Source of the DNA: Porticoccaceae bacterium
GTDB taxonomy: Bacteria > Pseudomonadota > Gammaproteobacteria > Pseudomonadales > Porticoccaceae
Assembly (NCBI GenBank): GCA_023228865.1
Contig: JALOAH010000003.1
Coordinates: 30,635-94,634, forward strand
Length of the DNA stretch: 64,000 bases
Direction of reading: 5' to 3'
The translations under genes were made by a program, and so were the position numbers. The notes beneath the pieces are model-generated. The model ran no database searches and had not been told where the DNA came from. It worked only from the letters and a program-made list of their open reading frames with translations. The first letter of the stretch is position 1. The number at the start of each line of letters is the position of its first letter. Positions 16,915 through 25,831 of this stretch are shown in pieces.

Positions 16915-19001
16915 AGGGGAGTATTTTTTTCCTCGGCGCTAAGGATAGGTACGTTGAGACCCAGATGGTGGGCATAAATAATGGAAAATGCCAGCACGTT
17001 TTGCACGTAGTTGCGAGTCTCCACAAAGGGAATGGTTTCGATCCAGGCGTCAAAGGGCAGGGCGCCGGCGCTGCGCTTGCGCCAGTTGTCTATGCGTGCA
17101 GGGCCGGCGTTGTAGGCGGCTGTTGCCAAAATTCTATTGTTGTTAAACCTATTTAACATTTCTTTATAGTATCTTGATCCTATTAAAATATTTTTTTCAG
17201 GATCAACTAATTCTGAAGGTGCTCTATAGCGGATATTGTGTTTTCTTGCGGTTTCTTTGGCGGTACCGGGCATCAGCTGCATCAGCCCTTTCGCCCCTGC
17301 AGGGGAGGTTACGGTGGCGTTAAATGCGCTTTCCTGGCGCGAGATTGCCAGCAGCAGATTGACGGGAATGTCGGTCGCAGCTGCCTCGCTGAGAAAGGCT
17401 TCCCGGTGGGGCAGGGGAAAGCGCATATCAATATCATGCCAGTAGCTCACCTGGATCATGGTCATAATGGCCTGATTGTGCCATTGCCAGAGCTCCGCTA
17501 GCTTCGCCGCCGTCAGCCAGTCTGCCGTGGCGGCATCTTTCAGCGCCCGCTGCCATTCCCGGCGCGCCCACACAAGTTCGCCCTGGTGATAGAGTTCGCG
17601 AATACGCAAAAAGGCGTCGCTTTCCGCCAGTGCTTTTAGCTTCACGACGCTGGGATTCACCGGCTGGTGCTGCATTTGGTAGGGAGTTCCCAGCCATTCG
17701 CTGGCGAGAAACCCGTAAAAACTGCGCTCTCCAGCCACAGCGCGATAGAGATTGCTGATTTCCTCATCTGAACCTGTGGCGGTGAGCTCAAGGGCTCTGG
17801 CGCGCCAATATTGCCAGCGGGGTTGCTGACGAAAGGTTTCAGCGATGGTCGCGCTCCAGGTAATAATGCCCGGCCAATCTGCGGCGCCAATCAGTTCTCG
17901 CAAGCGCCATTCAAGGAGTTCGCTGGGTGCGTCGCCGCCGCTCTGCAGCAGATATTGATCGGCGATTTTTTCGTCACCCTTGAGATACAGGGATTTCACC
18001 AACACCGAGATAATGCTGCCCACCTCAGCAATGCTGAAGCTGTGGCTTTGGTGGTAGCGATTCCAGTGCTTGAGGGCGAGAACCGGATCAATGCGCGCCA
18101 AATGGCTAATGCCGTGACTGATAATTTGGCTCTCTGCGGGGCTGCGCTGGGTAAATTTGTCGTACTCGCCAATTCTGCGGGGATTGCGGTCGATATCGAG
18201 ATAGAGCTGCGCCTGCTGCCGAATGTGCTCATTGTCAAAAAAGCGTTCTACATAGCTGGCCAATCTGTACTGATGATTAAACACTGCCTCTGAATAGCGC
18301 TGCCAGGCAATGTCACTGGTGATGCGTTTTTCGGTGATGAGAATAGTAAATATGGCATCGCAGGCCGCTGGCTGGGATTTGCCGACTCGCCACAGATCCA
18401 CGGCCATAGCCAGGGCACTGTCCTTTTCGCCCTGCTGATAGAGAGCATGGCTGTAGTGGCAGGCCAATTCCGTGGACGCGATCTGCCCGTTGTAGTAATG
18501 AATAAAATCCCGCCAGGATTTTTTCGCTGCCAAATGCTTAAGCCAGCGCTGGCGCAGTTGGGAAGCAAACACCGAATCGGCATATTTATGCAAAAAGTCG
18601 TCAATTTGACGTTTGTCGAGGCGGGGCAGGCGCACGGAAAAATCGGCGTAATCGAGATAGGCGGCCAGGGGATAGGTCGCCAGCTCCTCTTTGAGGCGGA
18701 CAAAGGTACTGCGGTCACCCGCGGCGAGAGCCTGGGTTGCGCGGACAAACTGCTGGCGTTGCTTGCGCAGTTCCGGCGTTTCCCGCGGCAGAGCGGCGAG
18801 CAATTGTTCTGTTGTCCCTTGCTCCTGTTCGCCAAAGGCCGACTGACTGATGGCAAATATCGCCCACAATACAATCAGCAGAGCCATCAATGAAGAAAAC
18901 CCCTTTGCCAGAGGGCTTTCGGGCTCTGGCGTTGGCGGCAAGGGCAGGTTCGGCTTTTCCGTAGGGCAGCGGCCCTGACTTCGACAGACTCCCGCCTTCA
19001 T
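16911..19001 (-). CDS. slt: Soluble lytic murein transglycosylase
   Basis: Up to 696 residues. It cleaves the glycan strand of peptidoglycan in the periplasm, forming 1,6-anhydro ends. The large N-terminal part is the helical doughnut (U and L domains). The C-terminal SLT domain has the catalytic glutamate in ISRQESAFNA, then SPAGAKGLMQLMPGTA and AAYNAGPARI. The start is uncertain: the signal-like helix (MALLIVLWAIFAISQSAFG) begins at residue 39 (ATG at 18887), and no ribosome site is clear for either start. Codons between 17128 and 17222 are extremely AT-rich compared with the rest. tatD follows with a 4-base overlap. Confidence 0.93.
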   Translation of the reverse strand: MKAGVCRSQGRCPTEKPNLPLPPTPEPESPLAKGFSSLMALLIVLWAIFAISQSAFGEQEQGTTEQLLAALPRETPELRKQRQQFVRATQALAAGDRSTFVRLKEELATYPLAAYLDYADFSVRLPRLDKRQIDDFLHKYADSVFASQLRQRWLKHLAAKKSWRDFIHYYNGQIASTELACHYSHALYQQGEKDSALAMAVDLWRVGKSQPAACDAIFTILITEKRITSDIAWQRYSEAVFNHQYRLASYVERFFDNEHIRQQAQLYLDIDRNPRRIGEYDKFTQRSPAESQIISHGISHLARIDPVLALKHWNRYHQSHSFSIAEVGSIISVLVKSLYLKGDEKIADQYLLQSGGDAPSELLEWRLRELIGAADWPGIITWSATIAETFRQQPRWQYWRARALELTATGSDEEISNLYRAVAGERSFYGFLASEWLGTPYQMQHQPVNPSVVKLKALAESDAFLRIRELYHQGELVWARREWQRALKDAATADWLTAAKLAELWQWHNQAIMTMIQVSYWHDIDMRFPLPHREAFLSEAAATDIPVNLLLAISRQESAFNATVTSPAGAKGLMQLMPGTAKETARKHNIRYRAPSELVDPEKNILIGSRYYKEMLNRFNNNRILATAAYNAGPARIDNWRKRSAGALPFDAWIETIPFVETRNYVQNVLAFSIIYAHHLGLNVPILSAEEKNTPL

Positions 19002-19053
19002 TGCGCCGACAGTTTTTCCGGCGCTGAAGCAGAGACAGCAGACATGGATTGGC

Positions 19054-19488
19054 TTATTCCTTTATGCGTATCGCCAGCACATCGCAGCTGGCACCGTGCA
19101 GAACGCCATTGGATGTGGAGCCAAAAACCAGCGCCAGGCCGTGGCGGCCATGGCTGCCAACAACGATAAGATCCGCATTGTTGTCTTTGGCAAAGCGGTG
19201 CATTTCGTGGGAGGGCTGGCCAATAATCACGTGGGTTGTGACGTTAAACCCCGATAATTGCTGCTTTAATTCGTCGAGGCGATTGGCCGCCTGGGTTTCC
19301 AGTTGGCGCTGAATATCGCTGAGATCCATGGGAATATCACCGCCGTAGGTAAACGAGAGCGGCTCCTGAATGTGTACCAGACTGATTCTGGTATCCTTGC
19401 CATCAAAAAGATGGATGACCTTGTCGATAACCTGCTGGGATTCCGGGGACAAATCCAAACCAACAAGAATGTGGTGGTAATACGCCAT
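19054..19488 (-). CDS. Universal stress protein (UspA family)
   Basis: A 144-residue single-domain Usp: it starts YHHILVGLDLSPES and carries the nucleotide-binding G-x2-G-x9-G(S/T) pattern in VVGSHGRHGLALVFGSTSNGVLHG. It is probably cytoplasmic, ATP-binding and stress-induced. The ATG at 19488 has AGGAG seven bases upstream; the longer frame to 19548 lacks this. It is divergent from the gene at 19571. Confidence 0.9.
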   Translation of the reverse strand: MAYYHHILVGLDLSPESQQVIDKVIHLFDGKDTRISLVHIQEPLSFTYGGDIPMDLSDIQRQLETQAANRLDELKQQLSGFNVTTHVIIGQPSHEMHRFAKDNNADLIVVGSHGRHGLALVFGSTSNGVLHGASCDVLAIRIKE

Positions 19489-19570
19489 GGCATTTCTCCT
19501 GTGATTATTAGCGAGTAATATCGCAACCATACCGAAATCGCCGGGCAACCGGCAAGCTGGAGCCCGTAGT

Positions 19571-20062
19571 TTGGACTATTTATTAATTGCTTTCATCATT
19601 GCTGTTGTTCTGTCCCCTCTGGCCTGGCTGAAATCTTCCCCAGGCCAGGCTCGAGTCACCGCCTTTCGAAAAAGGGCGGGGGAGCTCGGCCTCAAGGTGC
19701 AACTGGTGCCAGCCCCGGACGCCGACGAGGCCGACAAACGCCCGTCCGCCGTCCGCTATTGCCTGCTTTACAACACAGCAGAAAAAGAGCGTCACAGGAT
19801 CCAGGGTGCGACCTGGATACTGCTCAGGGATCAGCGTCGCGGCTGGGATTCGCCCTGGCAATCCTGGCGCTGGTTTCGGCATTCGGCAGAGGAGGCGCTA
19901 TTTTCCCGAATCGAAGCTCTGATCAGCGCCATTCCCGCCAGCGTCTACGGGATTCGCTCCGACTCTTTTGGAATTTGCCTGTATCTCAGGGAAACGGGGG
20001 ATATTCACCAGGTCGATGACCTGGCGGCGGCACTAAAGGCATTTTTGGCACTGCAGGAATGA
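19571..20062 (+). CDS. Conserved membrane-anchored protein of unknown function
   Basis: 163 residues with one N-terminal transmembrane helix (YLLIAFIIAVVLSPLAWL) followed by a basic, then mixed cytoplasmic domain rich in Arg and Trp (WDSPWQSWRWFRH). The helix plus positive flank suggests N-out/C-in anchoring. Start is TTG at 19571 with GGAG eight bases upstream. I do not recognise the family. It stands between a universal stress gene and topA. Confidence 0.72.
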   Translation: MDYLLIAFIIAVVLSPLAWLKSSPGQARVTAFRKRAGELGLKVQLVPAPDADEADKRPSAVRYCLLYNTAEKERHRIQGATWILLRDQRRGWDSPWQSWRWFRHSAEEALFSRIEALISAIPASVYGIRSDSFGICLYLRETGDIHQVDDLAAALKAFLALQE

Positions 20063-20410
20063 TCAACGAGATCCCTTGAAAATGGGTTTTTAGCCATATT
20101 TACCCAACTCGCCACTGCCGCCAAAACCCCACAGAGGGCTTGTGGTGGAAAATTTTTCCTTGACCTGGGTGCCCCAACTCCTTGTATAGTCGCCCCCTCA
20201 GGCTCGCCAACTTCGCCCAGCCGAGAACTCAAATGTCATCGCTGAGGGCTGAAAAGCTGCCGAGCTCGGCGCCGAATGTGTCGCGTGCTTGCATGTAATT
20301 TTTATATTAATTAGTGTATTGAATCATTTTTTTAATGTAAAAAATAATGTTGAGCCACCTTTATGAATTACCCGAGTGAAGGGTGCAAACAAGGGATATA
20401 ACTTAGATCA
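20063..20410. other. Long leader region upstream of topA
   Basis: No gene seen. Contains the likely topA promoter (20160-20190) and then an untranslated leader of over 200 bases, whose 3' half (about 20295-20400) is strongly AT-rich with T-runs. The long leader could hold supercoiling-sensitive or secondary promoters; no known RNA element was recognised. Confidence 0.4.
20160..20190 (+). promoter_or_regulatory. Probable sigma-70 promoter for topA
   Basis: TTGACC (20160-20165) and TATAGT (20185-20190) with 19 bases between them; an overlapping TGTATA at 20183 gives 17-base spacing. GC-rich CGCCCCC follows, a discriminator type compatible with supercoiling sensitivity. It lies about 210 bases before the topA start. 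Confidence 0.5.
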
Positions 20411-23032
20411 ATGGGCAAATCTCTGGTAATCGTGGAATCGCCTGCCAAGGCGAAGACAATCAACAAATATCTGGGTTCTGACTTTATCGTTAAGTCCAGC
20501 ATCGGCCATATTCGCGACCTGCCTGTGGGCAAGTCGGAAGCGGTGGATGCCAAAGAGCGGGCACGCCAGGCCGCCCTTACCCGCAAAATGGCTCCCGCCG
20601 ATAAGGCCAGACACAAGGCTCTCAAAGCGCGGGAACAGCTTATCGCCCGCATGGGGGTTGATCCCGATCACGGCTGGAAAGCGCGCTATGAAATTTTACC
20701 GGGCAAGGAAAAAGTTGTCGCCGAACTGAAAAAATTGGCCAAGAGCGCTGACACTATCTATCTGGCAACGGATTTGGATAGGGAAGGGGAAGCCATTGCC
20801 TGGCATTTGAAGGAGTCCATTGGCGGCGACGACAGCCGCTACAAACGGGTCGTGTTCAACGAAATCACCAAAAAAGCCATTGCTGAAGCCTTTAAAAAGC
20901 CCGGCACCCTCGACAATAATCGCGTCAACGCCCAGCAGGCGCGCCGCTTTTTGGATCGGGTTGTCGGCTTTATGGTCTCACCGTTGCTGTGGGAAAAGGT
21001 CGCCAGAGGGCTTTCCGCAGGTCGGGTACAGTCGGTGGCTGTGCGCCTCATTGTGGAGCGGGAGAGGGAAATTCGCGCCTTTATCCCCGAGGAATTCTGG
21101 ACACTTCATGTGGACACAGAAACCCGCGATGAGGAAAAAGTCCGCTTCGAAGTCAAAAAACACCAGGACAAGGCGTTCAGACCCGTCAATAAGGCTGAAA
21201 CCGAAGAGGCTATCAAAAAACTGCAACCCGGCGATTATGTTATTAGCAGCCGGGAAGACACTCCCACCCAGTCAAAACCCTCGGCACCTTTTATTACCTC
21301 CACCCTGCAGCAGGCCGCGAGCACACGGCTGGGCTACGGGGTGAAAAAAACCATGATGATGGCGCAGCGCCTTTATGAAGCCGGCTACATCACCTATATG
21401 CGCACCGACTCCACCAATCTCAGCGAGGATGCGGTTTCTGCCTGCCGGGATCTAATCGGCGTCCGTTTTGGCAAACAGTATCTGCCCGAAAAACCCGTGG
21501 GCTATAGCAGCAAGGAGGGCGCTCAGGAGGCTCACGAAGCCATACGCCCCTCCAATGTGGACATTGCTACCGGCGATCTGGCGGGCATGGAAGAAGATGC
21601 CAAAAAGCTTTACACACTCATCTGGCAGCAGTTTGTTGCCTGCCAGATGAAGCCTGCGGAATTCACCAGCACCGCAGTAACCATTGTCAAAAATGACTAC
21701 GAGCTGCGGGTGCGCGGCCGGGTGATTCGCTTTGACGGCTACCTGAAAGTGATGCCCCAGGTGCGCAAAAAAGACGAAGATACCGAACTTCCGGATCTCA
21801 AGGTTGGCGACAAACTGCGTTTTCTCAATATGGTGCCGCAGCAACATTTTACCAAACCACCGCCGCGCTATTCCGAGGCCGCTCTGGTAAAAGAGCTGGA
21901 AAAACGCGGTATTGGCCGTCCATCCACCTACGCGGCCATTATTTCCACCATCCAGGATCGCGGCTATGTCAAGATAGAAAACAAGCGCTTTTACGCTGAA
22001 AAAATCGGCGACATTGTCACCGACCGCCTCACCGAAAATTTTTCCGACTTGATGGATTACGGTTTTACCGCGTCCATGGAAGAAAATCTGGATGATATTG
22101 CAACTGGAGAAGTTCCCTGGAAACAGGTGCTGGACAATTTTTACAAAGATTTTTCCGCCAAACTGGATATGGCTCAAAAAGCCGATGTGGGAATGCGCGC
22201 CAATGCGCCGACGGAAACAGATATTTCCTGCGATCTCTGCGGCCGCCCAATGATGATTCGCACCGGCACCACCGGTGTATTTTTGGGCTGTTCCGGCTAT
22301 TCACTGCCACCGAAAGAGCGCTGCAAAGGCACCAAAAATCTTATCCCCGGTGACGAAGTGGTGAACACCGATGAAGACGAAGAAGCGGAATCCCGCCTGC
22401 TGCTGCACAAAAAGCGCTGTAAACTTTGCGGCACAGCCATGGATTCCTACCTGATCGATGAAACAACCAAGCTCCATATCTGCGGTAACAATCCCGACTG
22501 CGCCGGCTACGCCCTGGAAAAAGGCCAGTACAGAATTAAAGGCTATGAAGGCCCCGTACTCGACTGCAACAAGTGCGGCAGCGAGATGCAACTCAAAAGT
22601 GGTCGCTTCGGCAAATATTTTGGCTGCACCAATAGCGACTGTAAAAATACCCGCAAATTACTACGCAACGGCCAGGCCGCGCCTCCAAAAATGGATCCAG
22701 TGCCCATGCCTGACTTGCGCTGTGAAAAAGTGGATGACACCTATGTATTGAGGGATGGCGCAGCTGGGCTCTTTTTGGCCGCCAGCCAGTTTCCCCGCCA
22801 CAGGGAAACCAGAGCACCCAAAGTGATCGAATTGCTGCCCTACAAAAATCAAATCGATCCCAAGTACCACTACCTGCTCGATGCTCCGCAAAAAGACGAT
22901 GAGGGCAACGAAGCCATTATTCGGTTTAGCCGCAAAAGTCAGGAAAATTATGTTCAGACAGAAGTGGATGGCAAGGCCACTGGCTGGAAAGCTTTTTATG
23001 ACAAAGGGCGCTGGAAAGTGCAGCAAAAATAG
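20411..23032 (+). CDS. topA: DNA topoisomerase I
   Basis: An 873-residue type IA topoisomerase relaxing negative supercoils. The Toprim domain begins [20 protein letters not shown] with the acidic triad in [15 protein letters not shown]. The active tyrosine lies in [11 protein letters not shown], and GIGRPSTYA follows. The C-terminal part has at least three four-cysteine zinc modules (CDLCGRP...C; CKLCGTAM...C; CNKCGSEM...C) and a final basic domain. Length matches E. coli TopA (865). Two small conserved genes follow at once. Confidence 0.97.
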   Translation: MGKSLVIVESPAKAKTINKYLGSDFIVKSSIGHIRDLPVGKSEAVDAKERARQAALTRKMAPADKARHKALKAREQLIARMGVDPDHGWKARYEILPGKEKVVAELKKLAKSADTIYLATDLDREGEAIAWHLKESIGGDDSRYKRVVFNEITKKAIAEAFKKPGTLDNNRVNAQQARRFLDRVVGFMVSPLLWEKVARGLSAGRVQSVAVRLIVEREREIRAFIPEEFWTLHVDTETRDEEKVRFEVKKHQDKAFRPVNKAETEEAIKKLQPGDYVISSREDTPTQSKPSAPFITSTLQQAASTRLGYGVKKTMMMAQRLYEAGYITYMRTDSTNLSEDAVSACRDLIGVRFGKQYLPEKPVGYSSKEGAQEAHEAIRPSNVDIATGDLAGMEEDAKKLYTLIWQQFVACQMKPAEFTSTAVTIVKNDYELRVRGRVIRFDGYLKVMPQVRKKDEDTELPDLKVGDKLRFLNMVPQQHFTKPPPRYSEAALVKELEKRGIGRPSTYAAIISTIQDRGYVKIENKRFYAEKIGDIVTDRLTENFSDLMDYGFTASMEENLDDIATGEVPWKQVLDNFYKDFSAKLDMAQKADVGMRANAPTETDISCDLCGRPMMIRTGTTGVFLGCSGYSLPPKERCKGTKNLIPGDEVVNTDEDEEAESRLLLHKKRCKLCGTAMDSYLIDETTKLHICGNNPDCAGYALEKGQYRIKGYEGPVLDCNKCGSEMQLKSGRFGKYFGCTNSDCKNTRKLLRNGQAAPPKMDPVPMPDLRCEKVDDTYVLRDGAAGLFLAASQFPRHRETRAPKVIELLPYKNQIDPKYHYLLDAPQKDDEGNEAIIRFSRKSQENYVQTEVDGKATGWKAFYDKGRWKVQQK

Positions 23033-23040
23033 GCTCCAAG

Positions 23041-23544
23041 GTGAATCATTTTCTTCCCTTTGTTAACCAAAAACGGCTTTTTGCCAGCCTGCTTGTCGGC
23101 GAGGCTGGCAAAGCCCGTGAGCAAAAACACCTGCAGCGCAGCTTGCTGGAAGCGGCCGTTCTTCAGCTCGGCCTCGCGATGAAATTTTACTGCGCCGAAA
23201 TTGCCTCCACCTATCAATGTAAAAATGCGGTTTATGCCAGCGACGGCAAAACCCTGGCGGAAATTCTCGCCTCTGTCGACAAGCATCCGGCAGAAATGCA
23301 GGAAATTGTCGCCCTGGAATCGGAGCGGAACTCCTGGTTGTGGTCACTACAATCCTGCTGTCGCAGTCTTAACTCGGCGCCGCAACCTGTGGTGGTCAAA
23401 AAGAATCCCGCTAACGACCTGATTGCCTCTGTTTCAGTTCAGGAACAGGGCTGGAGTCAGCTCGATCCTGAGCAGATAAACACCTGGATACAACACTTTA
23501 GCGAAATGATCGAGCGCCACAGAAGCGCAATGATGGAATACTAA
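23041..23544 (+). CDS. DUF6586-like protein
   Basis: A 167-residue, mostly helical cytoplasmic protein beginning 8 bases after topA with a GTG start. It resembles the DUF6586 family next to topA in Pseudomonas-like genomes (features such as LLVGEAGKAREQKHLQRSLLEAAVLQL and a final Glu/Arg-rich helix). The adjacency to topA suggests a link to DNA topology, but nothing in the sequence gives a catalytic function. Family assignment is from memory of the pattern. Confidence 0.72.
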   Translation: MNHFLPFVNQKRLFASLLVGEAGKAREQKHLQRSLLEAAVLQLGLAMKFYCAEIASTYQCKNAVYASDGKTLAEILASVDKHPAEMQEIVALESERNSWLWSLQSCCRSLNSAPQPVVVKKNPANDLIASVSVQEQGWSQLDPEQINTWIQHFSEMIERHRSAMMEY

Positions 23545-23596
23545 GGGTTGATTCAAATGATATACTGGAAACGTAATAAACGTCCTTGAAAAACTG

Positions 23597-23839
23597 ATGT
23601 CTACTGCCCTTTACGAAATTGTTATGTTGCCAAACGGTGACTTTGCCCTGCAAAGGGCGGATGAAAACGAGGAACCCCTGATCCGCATCCATTTTTCCGA
23701 GGATGCTCGCGCCATGCTTCAGGATGCCGGCATGGACGTGGCCAAAGCGATGATCGATGCCGGCATCGATATCGTCGAGCAGCTGGGAGAAGAACTTGAA
23801 CAGGAAGAACGGAACTACAGCGCGCCGATTTTGCATTAG
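23597..23839 (+). CDS. Small conserved acidic protein of unknown function
   Basis: 80 residues, acidic, no signal peptide or membrane helix. The pattern ALYEIVMLPNGDFALQR, then a helical part DVAKAMIDAGIDIVEQLGEELEQEE, looks like a conserved small protein of gammaproteobacteria downstream of topA. It starts 52 bases after the DUF6586-like gene, on the same strand. No catalytic motif. Confidence 0.7.
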   Translation: MSTALYEIVMLPNGDFALQRADENEEPLIRIHFSEDARAMLQDAGMDVAKAMIDAGIDIVEQLGEELEQEERNYSAPILH

Positions 23840-23984
23840 CCATTCCTGGCCAGAAAGCCCTCAATAAAAACTCTGAACAGAAAACTCTAAAAGGATAGCT
23901 GGCAGCTGAGGTTGAAAACCACAACAGCTGCCGCAAGTTGCCCACAAGGAAATTGGTGGCAATATCCGCTGAAAAACCCAGTGT

Positions 23985-24458
23985 TTACTGGCTGTCTTTC
24001 TTTGCCAAAGTGGCATCCATGGCGAGGAGATTGGATTTCATAATGGACAACGCTTCCACCAGCACCTGGTGCTGTTCAGGTGTGATTCCGGCCATGATAG
24101 CTTCATTGATATCGATGGCGATTGACTGCATTTCCTGAACCAGCTCCTGGCCTTTCTGGGAAACAGAAACCCGCTTTGAACGTCGATCCACGGGATCTGG
24201 CGTGCGAATCACCAGACCATTTTCCTCAAGGCGGTCAATCAAACCGCCAACGGTGACTTTGCCTACATCCAGCAAGCGGGCGAGTTCCACTTGAGTAAGG
24301 GCGACGCCTTCGTGACGGGAAAGATTTGTCAAAACCCACCACTGGGATCTTGTAATCCCCCGGGGTTTCATGCGCTGATCAAAAACGGTTCTACGAAGAC
24401 GAGAAACATCGTGAATAAGAAACCCCTGTCGCAGAGGGTTGTCTTTCTTTGCTGCCAT
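23985..24458 (-). CDS. MarR family transcriptional regulator
   Basis: About 157 residues with the winged helix-turn-helix of MarR: VLTNLSRHEGVALTQVELARLLDVGKVTVGGLIDRLEENGLV split across the recognition region, and the wing RTPDPVDRRSKRVSVSQKG. Helices at both ends form the dimer interface. It probably represses its own or a nearby gene and is relieved by a small ligand. The frame is open to 24485; the ATG at 24458 (AAKKDNPLRQ) is slightly preferred. It diverges from the degraded cyclase at 24600. Confidence 0.88.
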   Translation of the reverse strand: MAAKKDNPLRQGFLIHDVSRLRRTVFDQRMKPRGITRSQWWVLTNLSRHEGVALTQVELARLLDVGKVTVGGLIDRLEENGLVIRTPDPVDRRSKRVSVSQKGQELVQEMQSIAIDINEAIMAGITPEQHQVLVEALSIMKSNLLAMDATLAKKDSQ

Positions 24459-24599
24459 AATTTTTATGCTCACAGTAAAATACAAATAAAACCCATTCGC
24501 TTATTGTACGGCAACTAACAGTAACAGTGAAGACTTGCCCCATAGGGAAAACATCTAACCTGTGCCCTCGGGGCAAGGCAAAGGGCAGGGTGTGGTTGC

Positions 24600-25766
24600 T
24601 TTCTGGTCGATAGCACCACACCAGACAAGCCCTGGATTAAACAGGCTCTAAAAATCAATGCCATTGGCATTCCGAAAGGTTATCCGACCATTGAACTGAT
24701 CAAGAAACAGTACGGGAATGTTAATTTTGTCGAGGTCAAGGATGCCGATCAGGGGCTACTTATGGTGTCGAAAGGGGAGCTTTACGCCTTTACTGAACTG
24801 CTGCCAATCTGCAGTTATTCGATTCAAAAACAAGGGCTTTCCAACCTGAAAGTGGCAGGGCACCTGGATATTTCCTTTCCCACCGTGATGGCGGTTCGCT
24901 CAGATATGCCGGAACTTGTGCGCATTTTGAACAAATCGTTTGCCCGCCTTGACAGCGCGACGGTCAACCAGTTTCTATCCCGATGGCTGAAAGTTGAATA
25001 CGATATGCAGTGGGGCTGGAACGCACTGGCCAAGTATATGGCGCTGGCTGTTGCCGTTCTCATTCTGATGCTTTACTGGAACCGTCGCCTTTATTTTCTT
25101 AACCGCGAGCTGGATAAAGCCAATTCCGAGCTGGCTTTGCTCAGTGAAGCCGATACCCTGACCAAGCTGAAAAACCGCAACTTTATCGATCACCAGCTTC
25201 CCGGACTGATCAAAATTGCCAATCGAAATCGGCTGTCACTGGGTGTTGCCATCCTCGATGTCGACCATTTCAAACATCTCAATGACAAATTCGGCCACGC
25301 CGTTGGCGACAGATGCCTGGTATTATTTGCAGAAAGAATGCGTGATATATTCCGCCATGAAAGCGACTGGAGCATTCGCTACGGCGGCGAGGAATTTGTT
25401 GTCATTTGCACAGGCCTGACGTTGTCCGAGTTTAGCCATGCGCTGGAACAACTGCGTCAGGATGTGGCAAAAATTTCGCTACCGGAACTGAGCCAGTAAA
25501 GCATCAGTTTTACGGTTTCTGCCGGTTATATTTTCTTTGCATGCGCGCCGGATTTATGGAATGAGGAGATCATTCGCGCAGTGGATAAGTATCTCTATCA
25601 GGCAAAATCCTCGGGCAGAAACAGGATTGTTGGTTTTGCCAAACCAGAGCGGGAAGCAACACCATGCCCCGGCGGGGTATTGAGCCAGCTTGGCGGTGGG
25701 TATTATTACAGCATGAATGGTCTTATAATAGTTCCGATATTTGTGAATATCGGATTATTGATATAG
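24600..25766 (+). pseudogene. Degraded diguanylate cyclase (periplasmic sensor + GGDEF)
   Basis: Remains of a membrane diguanylate cyclase. From about 24603 the frame matches the C-terminal lobe of a periplasmic SBP_bac_3-type sensor (IGIPKGYPTIELIKKQYG ... LKVAGHLDISFPTVMAVRSDMPEL). Then come one transmembrane helix (ALAVAVLILMLYW) and a GGDEF domain with DVDHFKHLNDKFGHAVGD and the active motif YGGEEF. Two lesions are visible. The start and the N-terminal lobe are missing. An in-frame TAA at 25497-25499 interrupts the domain, and the same frame continues with ISFTVSAGY and the C-terminal signature KYLYQAKSSGRNRIVGF. A stop-shortened product could in theory be made from the ATG at 24762, but the domain would be incomplete. 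Confidence 0.82.
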
Positions 25767-25780
25767 CCGAGAATATCGGG
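25724..25780 (+). promoter_or_regulatory. Promoter -10 and palindromic operator of the recombinase gene
   Basis: TATAAT at 25724-25729 is followed by a perfect inverted repeat TCCGATATT-TGTG-AATATCGGA (25733-25754). A third copy of AATATCGG, in direct orientation, lies at 25772-25779, 26 bases after the right arm. The palindrome covers the expected transcription start of the recombinase gene (ATG at 25832), the usual place for a repressor site. Which protein binds is unknown; the recombinase itself is a candidate. Confidence 0.6.
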
Positions 25781-25831
25781 TAAATTAAACCCGCAAACCG
25801 CTTACCACAAGCCCTTACAATCGGGATAACC

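Noticed and set aside
24590..24621. Bulged hairpin considered as an integron attC site
   Set aside because: Only one such structure was seen, without the conserved simple-site ends, and the nearby recombinase lacks the integron-specific insert. Kept only as an unexplained inverted repeat.
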